DNA from: a bacterium
Lineage (GTDB): Bacteria; Elusimicrobiota; Elusimicrobia; Elusimicrobiales; UBA9959
Direction: 5' to 3'
DNA length: 64,000 bases
Assembly (NCBI GenBank): GCA_021811315.1
Contig: JAJZPF010000005.1
Location: 43,954-107,953, forward strand
In this document: one piece after another, positions 25,735 through 34,301 of the stretch
Layout: each line of letters begins with the position of its first letter
Numbering within the stretch: position 1 is the stretch's first letter
Notes under the pieces: model-generated
Databases searched by the model: none
What the model was told of the DNA's origin: nothing
What the model saw: the letters and a program-made list of their open reading frames with translations, nothing else
Position numbers and translations under genes: made by a program

Positions 25735-26985
25735 CTATCGCAAGAGCGAGAGGTATTGTTTGAGGGCTGAGATGAAGATCGCCGTGTCTTCGGGGGTGTT
25801 GTAGGCGAAGAAGGAAATTCTGATGGTCTCGCGGTAGCCGGAGGCGAGGCAGGCGAGGTCGGCGCAGTGGCGGCCGGTGCGCACGGCTATGAAGCGGCCT
25901 TTGAGCTGGTGGTTAAGGTAGAGGTTGAAGTCGGGGACGGAGAAGCCTTTTTTCAGCGGAACTATGGAGATAAGGGAGCCTTCCAGGAGATCCGCGCGCT
26001 CGCCGAGCACGCGCACGCCTTTTATCCCGGCCAGGCTCTTAAGAGCGTCATCAACAAGACCGGAGACATGCGCCCTTATGTTTTCGAAGCCGCACTTTTC
26101 AAGACGGGCAATAGCAGCCGCGAGCCCGGCCGCCCCGGAGCAGTTCTGCACCCCGGCTTCGAAGGCCTGGTAGTTGCCCAGGTATTTAACTTTATAGCGG
26201 CCCCCCGCCAGCGTAACGTCCGCAACCGTGCCGCCGCCCACCCGCCAGGGCCTGAGCTTGCCCAGCAGCTCCCTCTTCACATAAAGGGCCCCGGTAGCGT
26301 ACGGGGCTCCGAGCTTATGGCCCGAGAAAGCGCTGGCGTCCGCGCCGTAGATCGCGCCCCCCCCGCCGTGCGTAGGGGCGTACTGTGCGTCGTCCGCGAA
26401 AAGATAAGCCCCGGCCGCGTGCGCCAGGTCCGCCGCCGCGGCGATATCCGTCCGTCCGCCGAAAATATTCGAGGCGTGGGTAAAGCAGACAAGCGCGGTC
26501 TTAGGACCCAGCATTTTGCGGTAGGCTTCCAGGTCCGGCTTTAAGTTCTTAAGCGGGATTACCCGCAGCTTTATCTTCCCGGCGGAAGCCAGCCTTTCAA
26601 AAGGCAGGAACACGGCATTATGCTCCACCGGGGAAAGGATGACCTCGTTCCTTTTAGGCGAGAACGGGAAGGAATTAGCCAGCAGGTTCACCGCGTCGGT
26701 CACCCCGGCCGTGAAAATTATTTCCTCGGGCGAGCCCGCGCCCATGAAAGAGGCCACCCGGGAGCGCGCCGCGTAAAAGTTCTCTTCCATGGCCGCGGCC
26801 AGCGCATGCGAGGACCGCTTGCCGCCGCAGCCGCCCAGCTCCAGCATGTGCCGGCGCTGCTCGTCGGCGGCGCAGCGCAGTTTAAGCACCGTGCAGGCGC
26901 TGTCCAGGTAGACCAGGCGGCGGCCTTCGAAGCGCCCGCCCAGGGCGGGGAATTCTTTTTTCAGGGCGGCGATCTTTTCGTTCAT
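25735..26985 (-). CDS. Class V aminotransferase / cysteine desulfurase-like (SufS/CsdA type)
   Basis: VYLDSACTVLK; FSGHKLGAPYATGALYVK (PLP lysine); VRTGRHCADL. Confidence 0.8.
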   Translation of the reverse strand: MNEKIAALKKEFPALGGRFEGRRLVYLDSACTVLKLRCAADEQRRHMLELGGCGGKRSSHALAAAMEENFYAARSRVASFMGAGSPEEIIFTAGVTDAVNLLANSFPFSPKRNEVILSPVEHNAVFLPFERLASAGKIKLRVIPLKNLKPDLEAYRKMLGPKTALVCFTHASNIFGGRTDIAAAADLAHAAGAYLFADDAQYAPTHGGGGAIYGADASAFSGHKLGAPYATGALYVKRELLGKLRPWRVGGGTVADVTLAGGRYKVKYLGNYQAFEAGVQNCSGAAGLAAAIARLEKCGFENIRAHVSGLVDDALKSLAGIKGVRVLGERADLLEGSLISIVPLKKGFSVPDFNLYLNHQLKGRFIAVRTGRHCADLACLASGYRETIRISFFAYNTPEDTAIFISALKQYLSLLR

Positions 26986-27827
26986 AGTTTTTTATGCACC
27001 GCGATATAATCTTTCCGTGGCCCGGGACAAAGTTTTATGAACCGGCAATCCAGGCAGGGCTCGACCTGTTCTTTTTCTTCAAGATGCGGCCCTTTGACCC
27101 CGTCCCTCATTTTTACCATATCCACGTTCAGCGCGTAAAATTCACCGAGGAAGCAGGGCGGGATATGGTCGACTTCGCAGCGTATTTTATTCTCGCGGCA
27201 GATCGAAAGCGCTTTTTCCAGATAAGGCTTTACCGCCGCGTATTTCGGCAGGTATTTTTTCCCGCCGGCGCGGCCGAGGCCCTTTATATAGCTGAACTGC
27301 AGCCAGGCTATGCCCTTGAGGTTTTTTGCCGCATAAGCGGCGAAAGCGGGCAATTCTTTATAATTCAGCTCGCTGATAACATGCGTCAGCCTTACCGCGC
27401 CCCCCGCCCCGATAAGCCGCTTAACGCCGGCGAGCCTTTTTTCAAAGCCGCCGGGCGCCCTGGTCATCTTAAGGTCGAGGTCCGGAGTTGACGCCGGGAA
27501 ATTCACGTTGAAGTAACCGTTCGCCGCGTTAAGAGCCCGGACAATATTCTTTATTTCACCGCCCGGCAGCTCCGCCGCGGCCAAAGCGTTAGTCTGCAGC
27601 TCGGCCCGCCTGCCGAGTTTTTTTACCGCCGCCAGAAGAAGACAGAGGTCACGGGACCCGGCCAGCAGCGGCTCGCCGCCGGAGATCTGCACCAGCCCCG
27701 GCGGCATCAGTGTTATTTCTTTCAGCCAGCCTTTAAGCGAAACCCCGGCGTCCTCCCCGTCTTCCGCCGGGTAGGAGCAGAAAACGCAGCTCTGGTTGCA
27801 TTTACGGAAAAGGTGTATTAAAGCCAT
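26982..27827 (-). CDS. Radical SAM protein
   Basis: FRKCNQSCVFCSYPAED; QISGGEPLLAGSRDL; C-terminal CLDCRFIKLCPG. Confidence 0.85.
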   Translation of the reverse strand: MALIHLFRKCNQSCVFCSYPAEDGEDAGVSLKGWLKEITLMPPGLVQISGGEPLLAGSRDLCLLLAAVKKLGRRAELQTNALAAAELPGGEIKNIVRALNAANGYFNVNFPASTPDLDLKMTRAPGGFEKRLAGVKRLIGAGGAVRLTHVISELNYKELPAFAAYAAKNLKGIAWLQFSYIKGLGRAGGKKYLPKYAAVKPYLEKALSICRENKIRCEVDHIPPCFLGEFYALNVDMVKMRDGVKGPHLEEKEQVEPCLDCRFIKLCPGPRKDYIAVHKKL

Positions 27828-29011
27828 TTCTTCAACTCCGCATAGGGTTTAGCAAGGGACCAGCGGTAGATGCCGCTCTCGAAGCTGCTTTTTACCATGC
27901 CTTTGGAGATCAGGCTGGCGGCCGAGGTCAGCACGGCGTTCCCGTCCGAGCAGTCCCGGCACAGCACGATATTCCTGGAGAGCGCCAGGACCTCTTTGGT
28001 TGAGGCGCCGGCTTTCAGCCGCAATATCTCCACCAGGCATTTCTCATTGTCGGAAAGGTACACCCGTCCGGAAGCCGGCGCCTTTTTAACGGCGCCGGTC
28101 TTTTTAACGGGCTTGAAACCGGCCCAGCCGAAATTAGCTATATAATGCTCGTCGGCGCCGCGGCATTTTTTGTTCAGGGCGCAGGTCCGGCAGGGCTTGC
28201 CTTTCACCTTGGCCGCGTCGGCGTTCGCGTCCAGGTCCGTACGCCCGCCCAGCGGGTCCGTGACCAGCGTGTTAAAGTGGTCGAGGCCGATAGCCAGCTT
28301 CTCGCGGCCCTTAAGAAAACAGGGCGGAGCGTTCAGGAAAAGGATCTCCCTGGGCAGGCCGGCGGCTTCCATGGTCCGGACGGCTTCCTCGAAACAGGGT
28401 TCGCATTCAGGCAGGCTGACGCCCAGCTTTTTAGCATTGTCGGCCATAGCCCCGTTGTAGACCGGGTAAATTATCACGAAGTTGGTTATGCCGCGCCCGA
28501 GGTAGAATTTTATTATCTCCGGCAGGCGCTTATAGTTAAGCCGGTTCACCAGGATATTGGTTCCGAGCCGCACCTTCAGTTTCCGCAGGTTTTCCAGACC
28601 CGCGAGTGCTTTCTTTAAAGCGCCGGGAACCCCCACCAGCGCGTCGTGGTCCGCCGCTTTATCGGTAGTGAAAGAGAATTTGCAGAAAGTCAGCCCCGCC
28701 TTCACCAGGGCGCGGCAGAAAGCGGGGTCCGCCAGCTTTATCCCGTTGGTCTGAACGCGGATGAACCGGAAGCCGACCGATTTTCCCAGGGCTATCGCCT
28801 TGAGGATGTCCGGGCGGATCAGGGGTTCGCCGCCGGTAAAACCGAGGCGGCGGTAGCCGTTCTTATAAGCCGAATAGATATTGCGCGCGATAGCGTCGAA
28901 AGGGGCGTTGAGCGATTTATCGAAGTCGCCCTGCGAGCAGAAACCGCACCGCGCATTGCAGTTATAGTTCAATATCAGCTCGTAGCATTTGCCGCTGGCT
29001 TCCTGTTTCAT
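27818..29011 (-). CDS. Radical SAM protein with C-terminal winged-helix-like extension
   Basis: NYNCNARCGFCSQGDF; GFTGGEPLIRPDIL; C-term CRDCSDGNAVLTSAASLISKGMVKSSFESGIYRWSL. Confidence 0.85.
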   Translation of the reverse strand: MKQEASGKCYELILNYNCNARCGFCSQGDFDKSLNAPFDAIARNIYSAYKNGYRRLGFTGGEPLIRPDILKAIALGKSVGFRFIRVQTNGIKLADPAFCRALVKAGLTFCKFSFTTDKAADHDALVGVPGALKKALAGLENLRKLKVRLGTNILVNRLNYKRLPEIIKFYLGRGITNFVIIYPVYNGAMADNAKKLGVSLPECEPCFEEAVRTMEAAGLPREILFLNAPPCFLKGREKLAIGLDHFNTLVTDPLGGRTDLDANADAAKVKGKPCRTCALNKKCRGADEHYIANFGWAGFKPVKKTGAVKKAPASGRVYLSDNEKCLVEILRLKAGASTKEVLALSRNIVLCRDCSDGNAVLTSAASLISKGMVKSSFESGIYRWSLAKPYAELKKWL

Positions 29012-29026
29012 AATTATTTGCCGGAA

Positions 29027-30082
29027 TTATTCTGCTGAATAATTCGCCCGCATAGCTCGCGGGGTTTTACCCCTGGCTACACCCCTTCGGACATTTCGCG
29101 CATAGCGCTCAGTCCTCAACCCGCTTTGCGGGGAACCCTGCGCCTTTTTCGCGGGGTTCGGGATAACCGCCTTCAGCTCGGCGTCGCCGTAATTCTTCAG
29201 GTACTCGACCCAGATCCCCTCGCAGGCGGAGTAAAGGCGGCAGCCGCGGCAGCGGGCCGTCTTTTTGCGGGCGACCCTGGAGCGGGAACCGATGGCGTCT
29301 TTATTAAAGAAATCCGGGGCCCAGTGCTCGGTCAGGAAGAGCTCGCGCTCGTTGATCTCGCTTATCTGGCCCAGGCAGCTCTTGAAATGGCAGAGCGGCA
29401 CGTAGCGGGCCTTCCACTGGTCCAGCCCGGCGGCGCGCCCGAGGGCGAGAGCGCGGCGCATATGCGGCGCGGCTTTGGAGATGCGCGGGACGAGCCCTTC
29501 GAAATCGTTCCTGGCCCCGCCGTAATTCGGGTCGACGAAGATATACTCCACGTTGCGGATCCGGTTCTTTATATAGAACTTAGCGAGCGCGGACAGGCCG
29601 GCCATGTTCTGCTTCACCACGGTGGTATTCCCGCTGATCCGCTCGAAGCCCAGCGCGCGCAAATTCTTCAGGCCTTTTTTGAGCTGCGCGAAGCTGCCGG
29701 GCGCGCGGGTGAGCGAATCGTGGGTGCGGGCGTCCGGGCCGTGCACCGAAAAAATTAGTGAGTCTATGCCGGAGCGGATCATCTTTCGCGCCGCGGCGGG
29801 ATCGGCGAAGACGCGGCCATTAGTGGCGCAGCTGACCTGGGGTATGCCGAGCTTCTTAGCGGCGGCCACGACGCGGTTGAAATCGGGGCGGATGGTGGCC
29901 TCGCCGCCTATTATCTCAAGTATGTGGGCGCCCCTGGTTTTCGCGCGCAGAACTTCGCGCAGCAGTTCGGCCGTAGTCTTCTGCGGATAAGCCCGCTTAT
30001 CCGCGTCGATACAGAAAGCGCAGTTATTATTGCAGGCGTACCCCGTAAAGAGGACGATCTTAAGTTTCTTTTCTTCTTTCAT
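29027..30082 (-). CDS. Radical SAM protein with atypical repeat-derived C-terminal tail
   Basis: GYACNNNCAFCIDADKR; EIIGGEATIRPDF; CRGCRLYSACEG; expected terminus GDAELKAV is followed by a palindrome-rich tail. Confidence 0.85.
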   Translation of the reverse strand: MKEEKKLKIVLFTGYACNNNCAFCIDADKRAYPQKTTAELLREVLRAKTRGAHILEIIGGEATIRPDFNRVVAAAKKLGIPQVSCATNGRVFADPAAARKMIRSGIDSLIFSVHGPDARTHDSLTRAPGSFAQLKKGLKNLRALGFERISGNTTVVKQNMAGLSALAKFYIKNRIRNVEYIFVDPNYGGARNDFEGLVPRISKAAPHMRRALALGRAAGLDQWKARYVPLCHFKSCLGQISEINERELFLTEHWAPDFFNKDAIGSRSRVARKKTARCRGCRLYSACEGIWVEYLKNYGDAELKAVIPNPAKKAQGSPQSGLRTERYARNVRRGVARGKTPRAMRANYSAE

Positions 30083-30088
30083 GCGATG

Positions 30089-31240
30089 CTACCTGAAAAA
30101 GCCGACGATATTCCTGTCCAGCACGAGCAGGAGGGCCGCGCCGGCGAAGATCCAGAGGGCGAAGGGGCGGCCTTTGATCACTTCCACTTTCGGGTCCGGC
30201 ACCGTCAGTTTCTTCATCCACTCTTTGACCGCCGCCACCTGCTCTTCCGTCAGGCCGTCCTTGAAGCAATCCTCGAACAGCTCCGTATAATCCGGGTTGG
30301 CCTTGATAGAGCGGCAGGCCTTGGTGGAAAGAAGCAGGCCCGGCTCCAGCTCGGCGGCGGTCAGGTACTGCGTGTCCTTTCTTTCCATCAGGAATTCAAG
30401 CATGAACCGGCCGAAGAAAAGAAGCAGGCCGAGCTTCAGCAGATTGGTCCCGGCCGTGACGGACATATGCCAGAGCCGGTCCGGGAACATGAAATAGCCG
30501 GCGAAAAAATAGGCCAGGTAGCAGGCCGAGCTGATATAGGTCCAGTTGCGGCTGCGGAACATTTCCCCCACTTTATCCCAGAGTATGAAGAGGAAGAAAA
30601 AAAGAAGGTCGGCCCGCGAAAAGAAATGACTGATAAAACCCCGGGCTTCCATCGAAAGCACCTGCTGGAGCAGGAACAGGAAGCCGATGTTAAGCGCCGC
30701 GGCCGCTATCGCGAACATATTCTTGCCGCCGGCCATGTCCGCAAGGCGCTTTTTCACGTCCGTCCACATCTCCGAGAAAAAGTCGGACGGGGAAGCCGAG
30801 GCGAAACCAGAGGCGATATGGCTGCCCACCGCCCAGAGCGCGGCCGAGACGAAAATATTTATGAGCAGGCTGAGGAAAAGGAAGGCCGGGAAATTTTTCA
30901 GGGAGGGGTTGGCCAGCGGCAGGGCCGCCGAGACCAGGATAAAGAACTTCGCGTCCCCGGCGGGCCAGACCTCGGCGTACCAGAGTATTATCCCGGCCAG
31001 CGCCGACCAGAAGAAGTGCTGGCAGAAAAGCCAGTAGAAGTTCGCGACCAGGAAGCTCTGCGCGCGGCCGGCGTAGCCCATCCAGGTATAAAGCCCGAAT
31101 ACGGCCAGCCCCGCCGCAAGCAGCCTGAAACCGTCCATTATGCTTGCATTGGTGATCTTGCGCGTGGCCATATCCCTGCTTACCACCGAGACGGCCCAGG
31201 CGGTGAACCCGGCGAGGAAGAGCATCGAGATATACTTCAT
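30089..31240 (-). CDS. A24 prepilin-peptidase-like polytopic membrane protein
   Basis: SVVSRDMATRKITNASIMDGF and EVWPAGDAKFFILVSAALPL resemble the two-aspartate motifs (D..xxKIPN and GxGDxK); multiple TM segments. Confidence 0.6.
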   Translation of the reverse strand: MKYISMLFLAGFTAWAVSVVSRDMATRKITNASIMDGFRLLAAGLAVFGLYTWMGYAGRAQSFLVANFYWLFCQHFFWSALAGIILWYAEVWPAGDAKFFILVSAALPLANPSLKNFPAFLFLSLLINIFVSAALWAVGSHIASGFASASPSDFFSEMWTDVKKRLADMAGGKNMFAIAAAALNIGFLFLLQQVLSMEARGFISHFFSRADLLFFFLFILWDKVGEMFRSRNWTYISSACYLAYFFAGYFMFPDRLWHMSVTAGTNLLKLGLLLFFGRFMLEFLMERKDTQYLTAAELEPGLLLSTKACRSIKANPDYTELFEDCFKDGLTEEQVAAVKEWMKKLTVPDPKVEVIKGRPFALWIFAGAALLLVLDRNIVGFFR

Positions 31241-32133
31241 TTTTTCACCGGCTTCAGCTCGGCGTCCCCGAACATTTTTTCATATTCAAGCATCAGCCCC
31301 AGGCATTTTTTCTTAAGGACGCAGCGCCCGCATTTTTTCGCGGGATAAACCCTGTCTTCCGGGGGCAGCGTGATCCAGCAGAGCGGCCGCAGCTCCTTCC
31401 TGACCAGGCAGAGCGGGAAATGGTAGAGGCGGAAATCCTTGAACCGCCGGATAAGCGGCAGGCAGCCGCCGAGTATCGCGGCGGATTCCGACAGTTTAAG
31501 GGCCAGTTTCCGGTGGTTCGCCAGCGACATTCCCTCTATCTCGTAATGTATCGCGGTCACGCCGTAGGCCGAAGTATCCGGAAAAGTCTTAAGCAGGAAT
31601 TCCAGGGTTTCAGGAAGGGCCGCCGCGCTTTTTTTGTGGATGACGAGCCGTATCTCCACCCGGGGGCCTCCTGGCGCGGAAAGCAGGTTCCTCAGCCCTT
31701 TGACGGTCTGGGAGAAGCTGTTTTTTACGCCAGCGACAGCCTCGTGGATCCTGGCCGAAGGACCGTGCAGGGCTATCGCCACGGAAAAAGGCGGCTTGGC
31801 CACGGCGCGGAATTTTTCCGCGAACTCGGCATTGGCGAAGCGGCGGCCGTTGGAAAGAAGCGTTATCGGCACGCCGGGCAGGCGCGTCCTGAAGTAGGAA
31901 AGCAATTTAAAAAAATCCGGGTGCAGGGTCGGCTCGCCGCCGGTCAGGCTGACGAAGTCGGCGCTGCCGTCGTTCTTCAGGTAGACCGGCCCCAGCCCCT
32001 TGAGGTAGCGCTCCAGCTTCCCGATCTGGCCTTTAAGCGCGTAATGAGCCGCGGGCTGCCGCGCGAAAGCGGGCAGATTGGTGCACATCACGCATTTATT
32101 ATTGCACTTGTTCCAGAAAGGGATATCGGGCAT
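31237..32133 (-). CDS. Radical SAM protein, HxsC-like
   Basis: FWNKCNNKCVMCTN; SLTGGEPTLHPDF; LLSNGRRFAN; HYEIEGMSLANHRKL; LYHFPLCLVRKELRPLCW; CGRCVLKKKC. Confidence 0.75.
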   Translation of the reverse strand: MPDIPFWNKCNNKCVMCTNLPAFARQPAAHYALKGQIGKLERYLKGLGPVYLKNDGSADFVSLTGGEPTLHPDFFKLLSYFRTRLPGVPITLLSNGRRFANAEFAEKFRAVAKPPFSVAIALHGPSARIHEAVAGVKNSFSQTVKGLRNLLSAPGGPRVEIRLVIHKKSAAALPETLEFLLKTFPDTSAYGVTAIHYEIEGMSLANHRKLALKLSESAAILGGCLPLIRRFKDFRLYHFPLCLVRKELRPLCWITLPPEDRVYPAKKCGRCVLKKKCLGLMLEYEKMFGDAELKPVKK

Positions 32134-33050
32134 CAGCGTTTAGCGGCGGGCGCCTTTCCTTTTACCGGCTTGAATTCGTCCCAGCCGTAGAGCCCGGGGT
32201 ATTCGCGCCAGGGGCCTTCGCAAAGCTTGAACCAGCGGCAGGGGCGGCATTCTTTGCGCTTCGCCTTCCCCTCGTCGCGGCGGTAATCGCCGTAGCTCTC
32301 GATATAGAAATCGGCGTCGGAAACCGGGCCTTCGGGAATGACCCGCTCGGCCACGCAGTCCTCGTAACCATTCATCAGGCAGAAAGGGATAGCTTCCGTA
32401 TAACCGGCCACGCCGCCTTCGCGGCCGGCGTCCAGCGCTTTTTTCAAATAAGGCATCACCGCGGTTTTTTTCGGCGCGAGCGTCTTCCGGTTTTCCCAGG
32501 CCGAGCCGACCAGGTGGACGTAGGCGAACTGGAACTGGTTGACCTTGAGCCGCACCAGCAGCCTCGCCAGCTCGGGGAGGTCTTTGTAGTTCACCGAGGT
32601 GATCACGGAATTGGTCAGGACGTACATCCCGAGTTTCTTGCAGTTGAGGATGCCGCTCACGACCTCTTTGAAGCTGCCCTCGGCCCGCGTCAGCTTCTCA
32701 TGGATCTCCGGCGTGGAGCCGTGCAGGGAGGGCCCCATCTCGGTCACGCCGGCGTTTTTGAGCTCGAGGCAATAATCGTAATAGGCGAAGCGGCGCCCGT
32801 TGGTCTGCACCTGCACGCTTTCGTAGCCCATGGCCCTGGCGGCGCGCACCGCGGCCGGGAGGTCCGGGTGCAGCGTGGGCTCGCCGCCGGTGAAGACGGC
32901 GGCGCTTACGCCCTGTTTTTTGGCGCGGGCCAGGTCGTCTTTGATCTGCTTCAGGCTTTTCCGGCCGACGCGGCTGCGCTTGCCGCCCTGCGCGCAGAAA
33001 TCGCACAGGTTGTTGCAGTTGAAGCCTATTTTTATGTCGATGCGTTTCAC
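32133..33050 (-). CDS. Radical SAM protein
   Basis: GFNCNNLCDFCAQGGKR; VFTGGEPTLHPDL; CRPCRWFKLCEG. Confidence 0.85.
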   Translation of the reverse strand: MKRIDIKIGFNCNNLCDFCAQGGKRSRVGRKSLKQIKDDLARAKKQGVSAAVFTGGEPTLHPDLPAAVRAARAMGYESVQVQTNGRRFAYYDYCLELKNAGVTEMGPSLHGSTPEIHEKLTRAEGSFKEVVSGILNCKKLGMYVLTNSVITSVNYKDLPELARLLVRLKVNQFQFAYVHLVGSAWENRKTLAPKKTAVMPYLKKALDAGREGGVAGYTEAIPFCLMNGYEDCVAERVIPEGPVSDADFYIESYGDYRRDEGKAKRKECRPCRWFKLCEGPWREYPGLYGWDEFKPVKGKAPAAKR

Positions 33051-33057
33051 GTGGAGT

Positions 33058-33927
33058 TTATTTGGGCGCGCCCGTCTTCCCCATCAGCTTGCGGACCCGC
33101 TGGTTTATCTCTTCCGTTATCTTTTCGTTCTCCAGCCGGCGCCGCTCGGCCTCGGCTTTATCGTCTTCCTTTTTTTTAAGGGCCGCTTTCACTTCCTCCG
33201 GGGAGAAACCGGCGTAGCCGCCGGCCCTTTTCTGCGCTTTGGCCAGGAAGCCGCAGTACGAAGATTCCAGTTTCGTCAGCAGCGCGGAACAGGAGGCCTC
33301 GGACCTGGAGAGGTAGGCGGAGCAAAGGGCGTTCCGGTCCGCCGGGCAGCCGCCCGCGCTGACCGCTTTGCTGGACGCGTCCAGAAAATATTGCGAGCAT
33401 TTATAATTGGGGCTTTTCAGCAGCGGCACGTCGGTCCTTCCGCCGCGGCTTTCCCCCGGCAGGTAATTGCAGAAGGACGGGTCGCGGCGCGCCAGCGCCG
33501 CGCAGGAAAGGTATCTGGCGAGCAGGTCGTAGGTCTCCTCGTTGTCGGCGCCGGTGAAAGACCCGTAAGGCGCCAGGTAGCCCCAGATGCGCCCGTGCGC
33601 GGAGAAGATCTCGTTCAGCGACCCGCCCTTGCACGGGCCGCCGTCATAGAGCTTGTTCTTTATGGTGAGAAGCGCGCCGTAAGTGGAAGGGGCGGCGGAC
33701 TTGGAAGGGACGGAGGCGAGGTCCCCGGGGATAGAATAAAAAGTGGCGCCGCCGGGAAGGGTCGCGGGGCCGGGAGGCTGGGCGATAGCGGGCAGGGGAG
33801 CGCCGCCCGTCTCCGGCAGCGCGGAAGGGAACCCGGGGTTCCCGAAGAAAGCTTTACGCTGCTGGTACTTGATTCCGGCGGCGAAAGCGAGGAGCAGCGC
33901 GGCGGCGAGGATCAACCATTTTTTCAT
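33058..33927 (-). CDS. Membrane-anchored Cys-containing protein, paralog of 12762-13895
   Basis: MKKWLILAAALLLAFAAGIKY; CKGGSLNEIFSAHGRIWGYL; GYAGFSPEEVKAAL...EINQRVRKLMGK. Confidence 0.75.
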   Translation of the reverse strand: MKKWLILAAALLLAFAAGIKYQQRKAFFGNPGFPSALPETGGAPLPAIAQPPGPATLPGGATFYSIPGDLASVPSKSAAPSTYGALLTIKNKLYDGGPCKGGSLNEIFSAHGRIWGYLAPYGSFTGADNEETYDLLARYLSCAALARRDPSFCNYLPGESRGGRTDVPLLKSPNYKCSQYFLDASSKAVSAGGCPADRNALCSAYLSRSEASCSALLTKLESSYCGFLAKAQKRAGGYAGFSPEEVKAALKKKEDDKAEAERRRLENEKITEEINQRVRKLMGKTGAPK

Positions 33928-33974
33928 TGCTTTGCACGCGCCGGCCGGGAACTGCGCCCGCCAGGCGGCCTTTT

Positions 33975-34301
33975 TTATCCGCGCCCGGCCGCTTTCTTTT
34001 TAGCCTTGGCGGCGCCGCTTTGGTCCACCCCCGCGGCTGAAAGCAGGGCTTTGGTGGCTATGATGGAAGCGATCTTGAAATTCCTGCGGCTGAGGTCTAT
34101 CCGGCACTGCTGGTTCAGGACTTCATTGCAGAATTCTCCGGCGGCGCCTTCCCCGCCGTCGGCTTCGACGCAGAACCCGCCGGCAGCTTTAGCGACGCGC
34201 ACCCCGCGCCCCTCGAAGACCGAGGCCGCGAGGTTCACGGCTTCGGCGCAGTAGATCTCGCCGCTTAAAAAGATACCACCGGCTTTTTTCGCAGGCTTCA
34301 T
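33975..34301 (-). CDS. HxsD-like protein 1
   Basis: FCNEVLNQQCRIDLSRRNFKIASIIATKALL resembles the HxsD C-terminal motif; ATGA overlap with the HxsB stop. Confidence 0.6.
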   Translation of the reverse strand: MKPAKKAGGIFLSGEIYCAEAVNLAASVFEGRGVRVAKAAGGFCVEADGGEGAAGEFCNEVLNQQCRIDLSRRNFKIASIIATKALLSAAGVDQSGAAKAKKKAAGRG

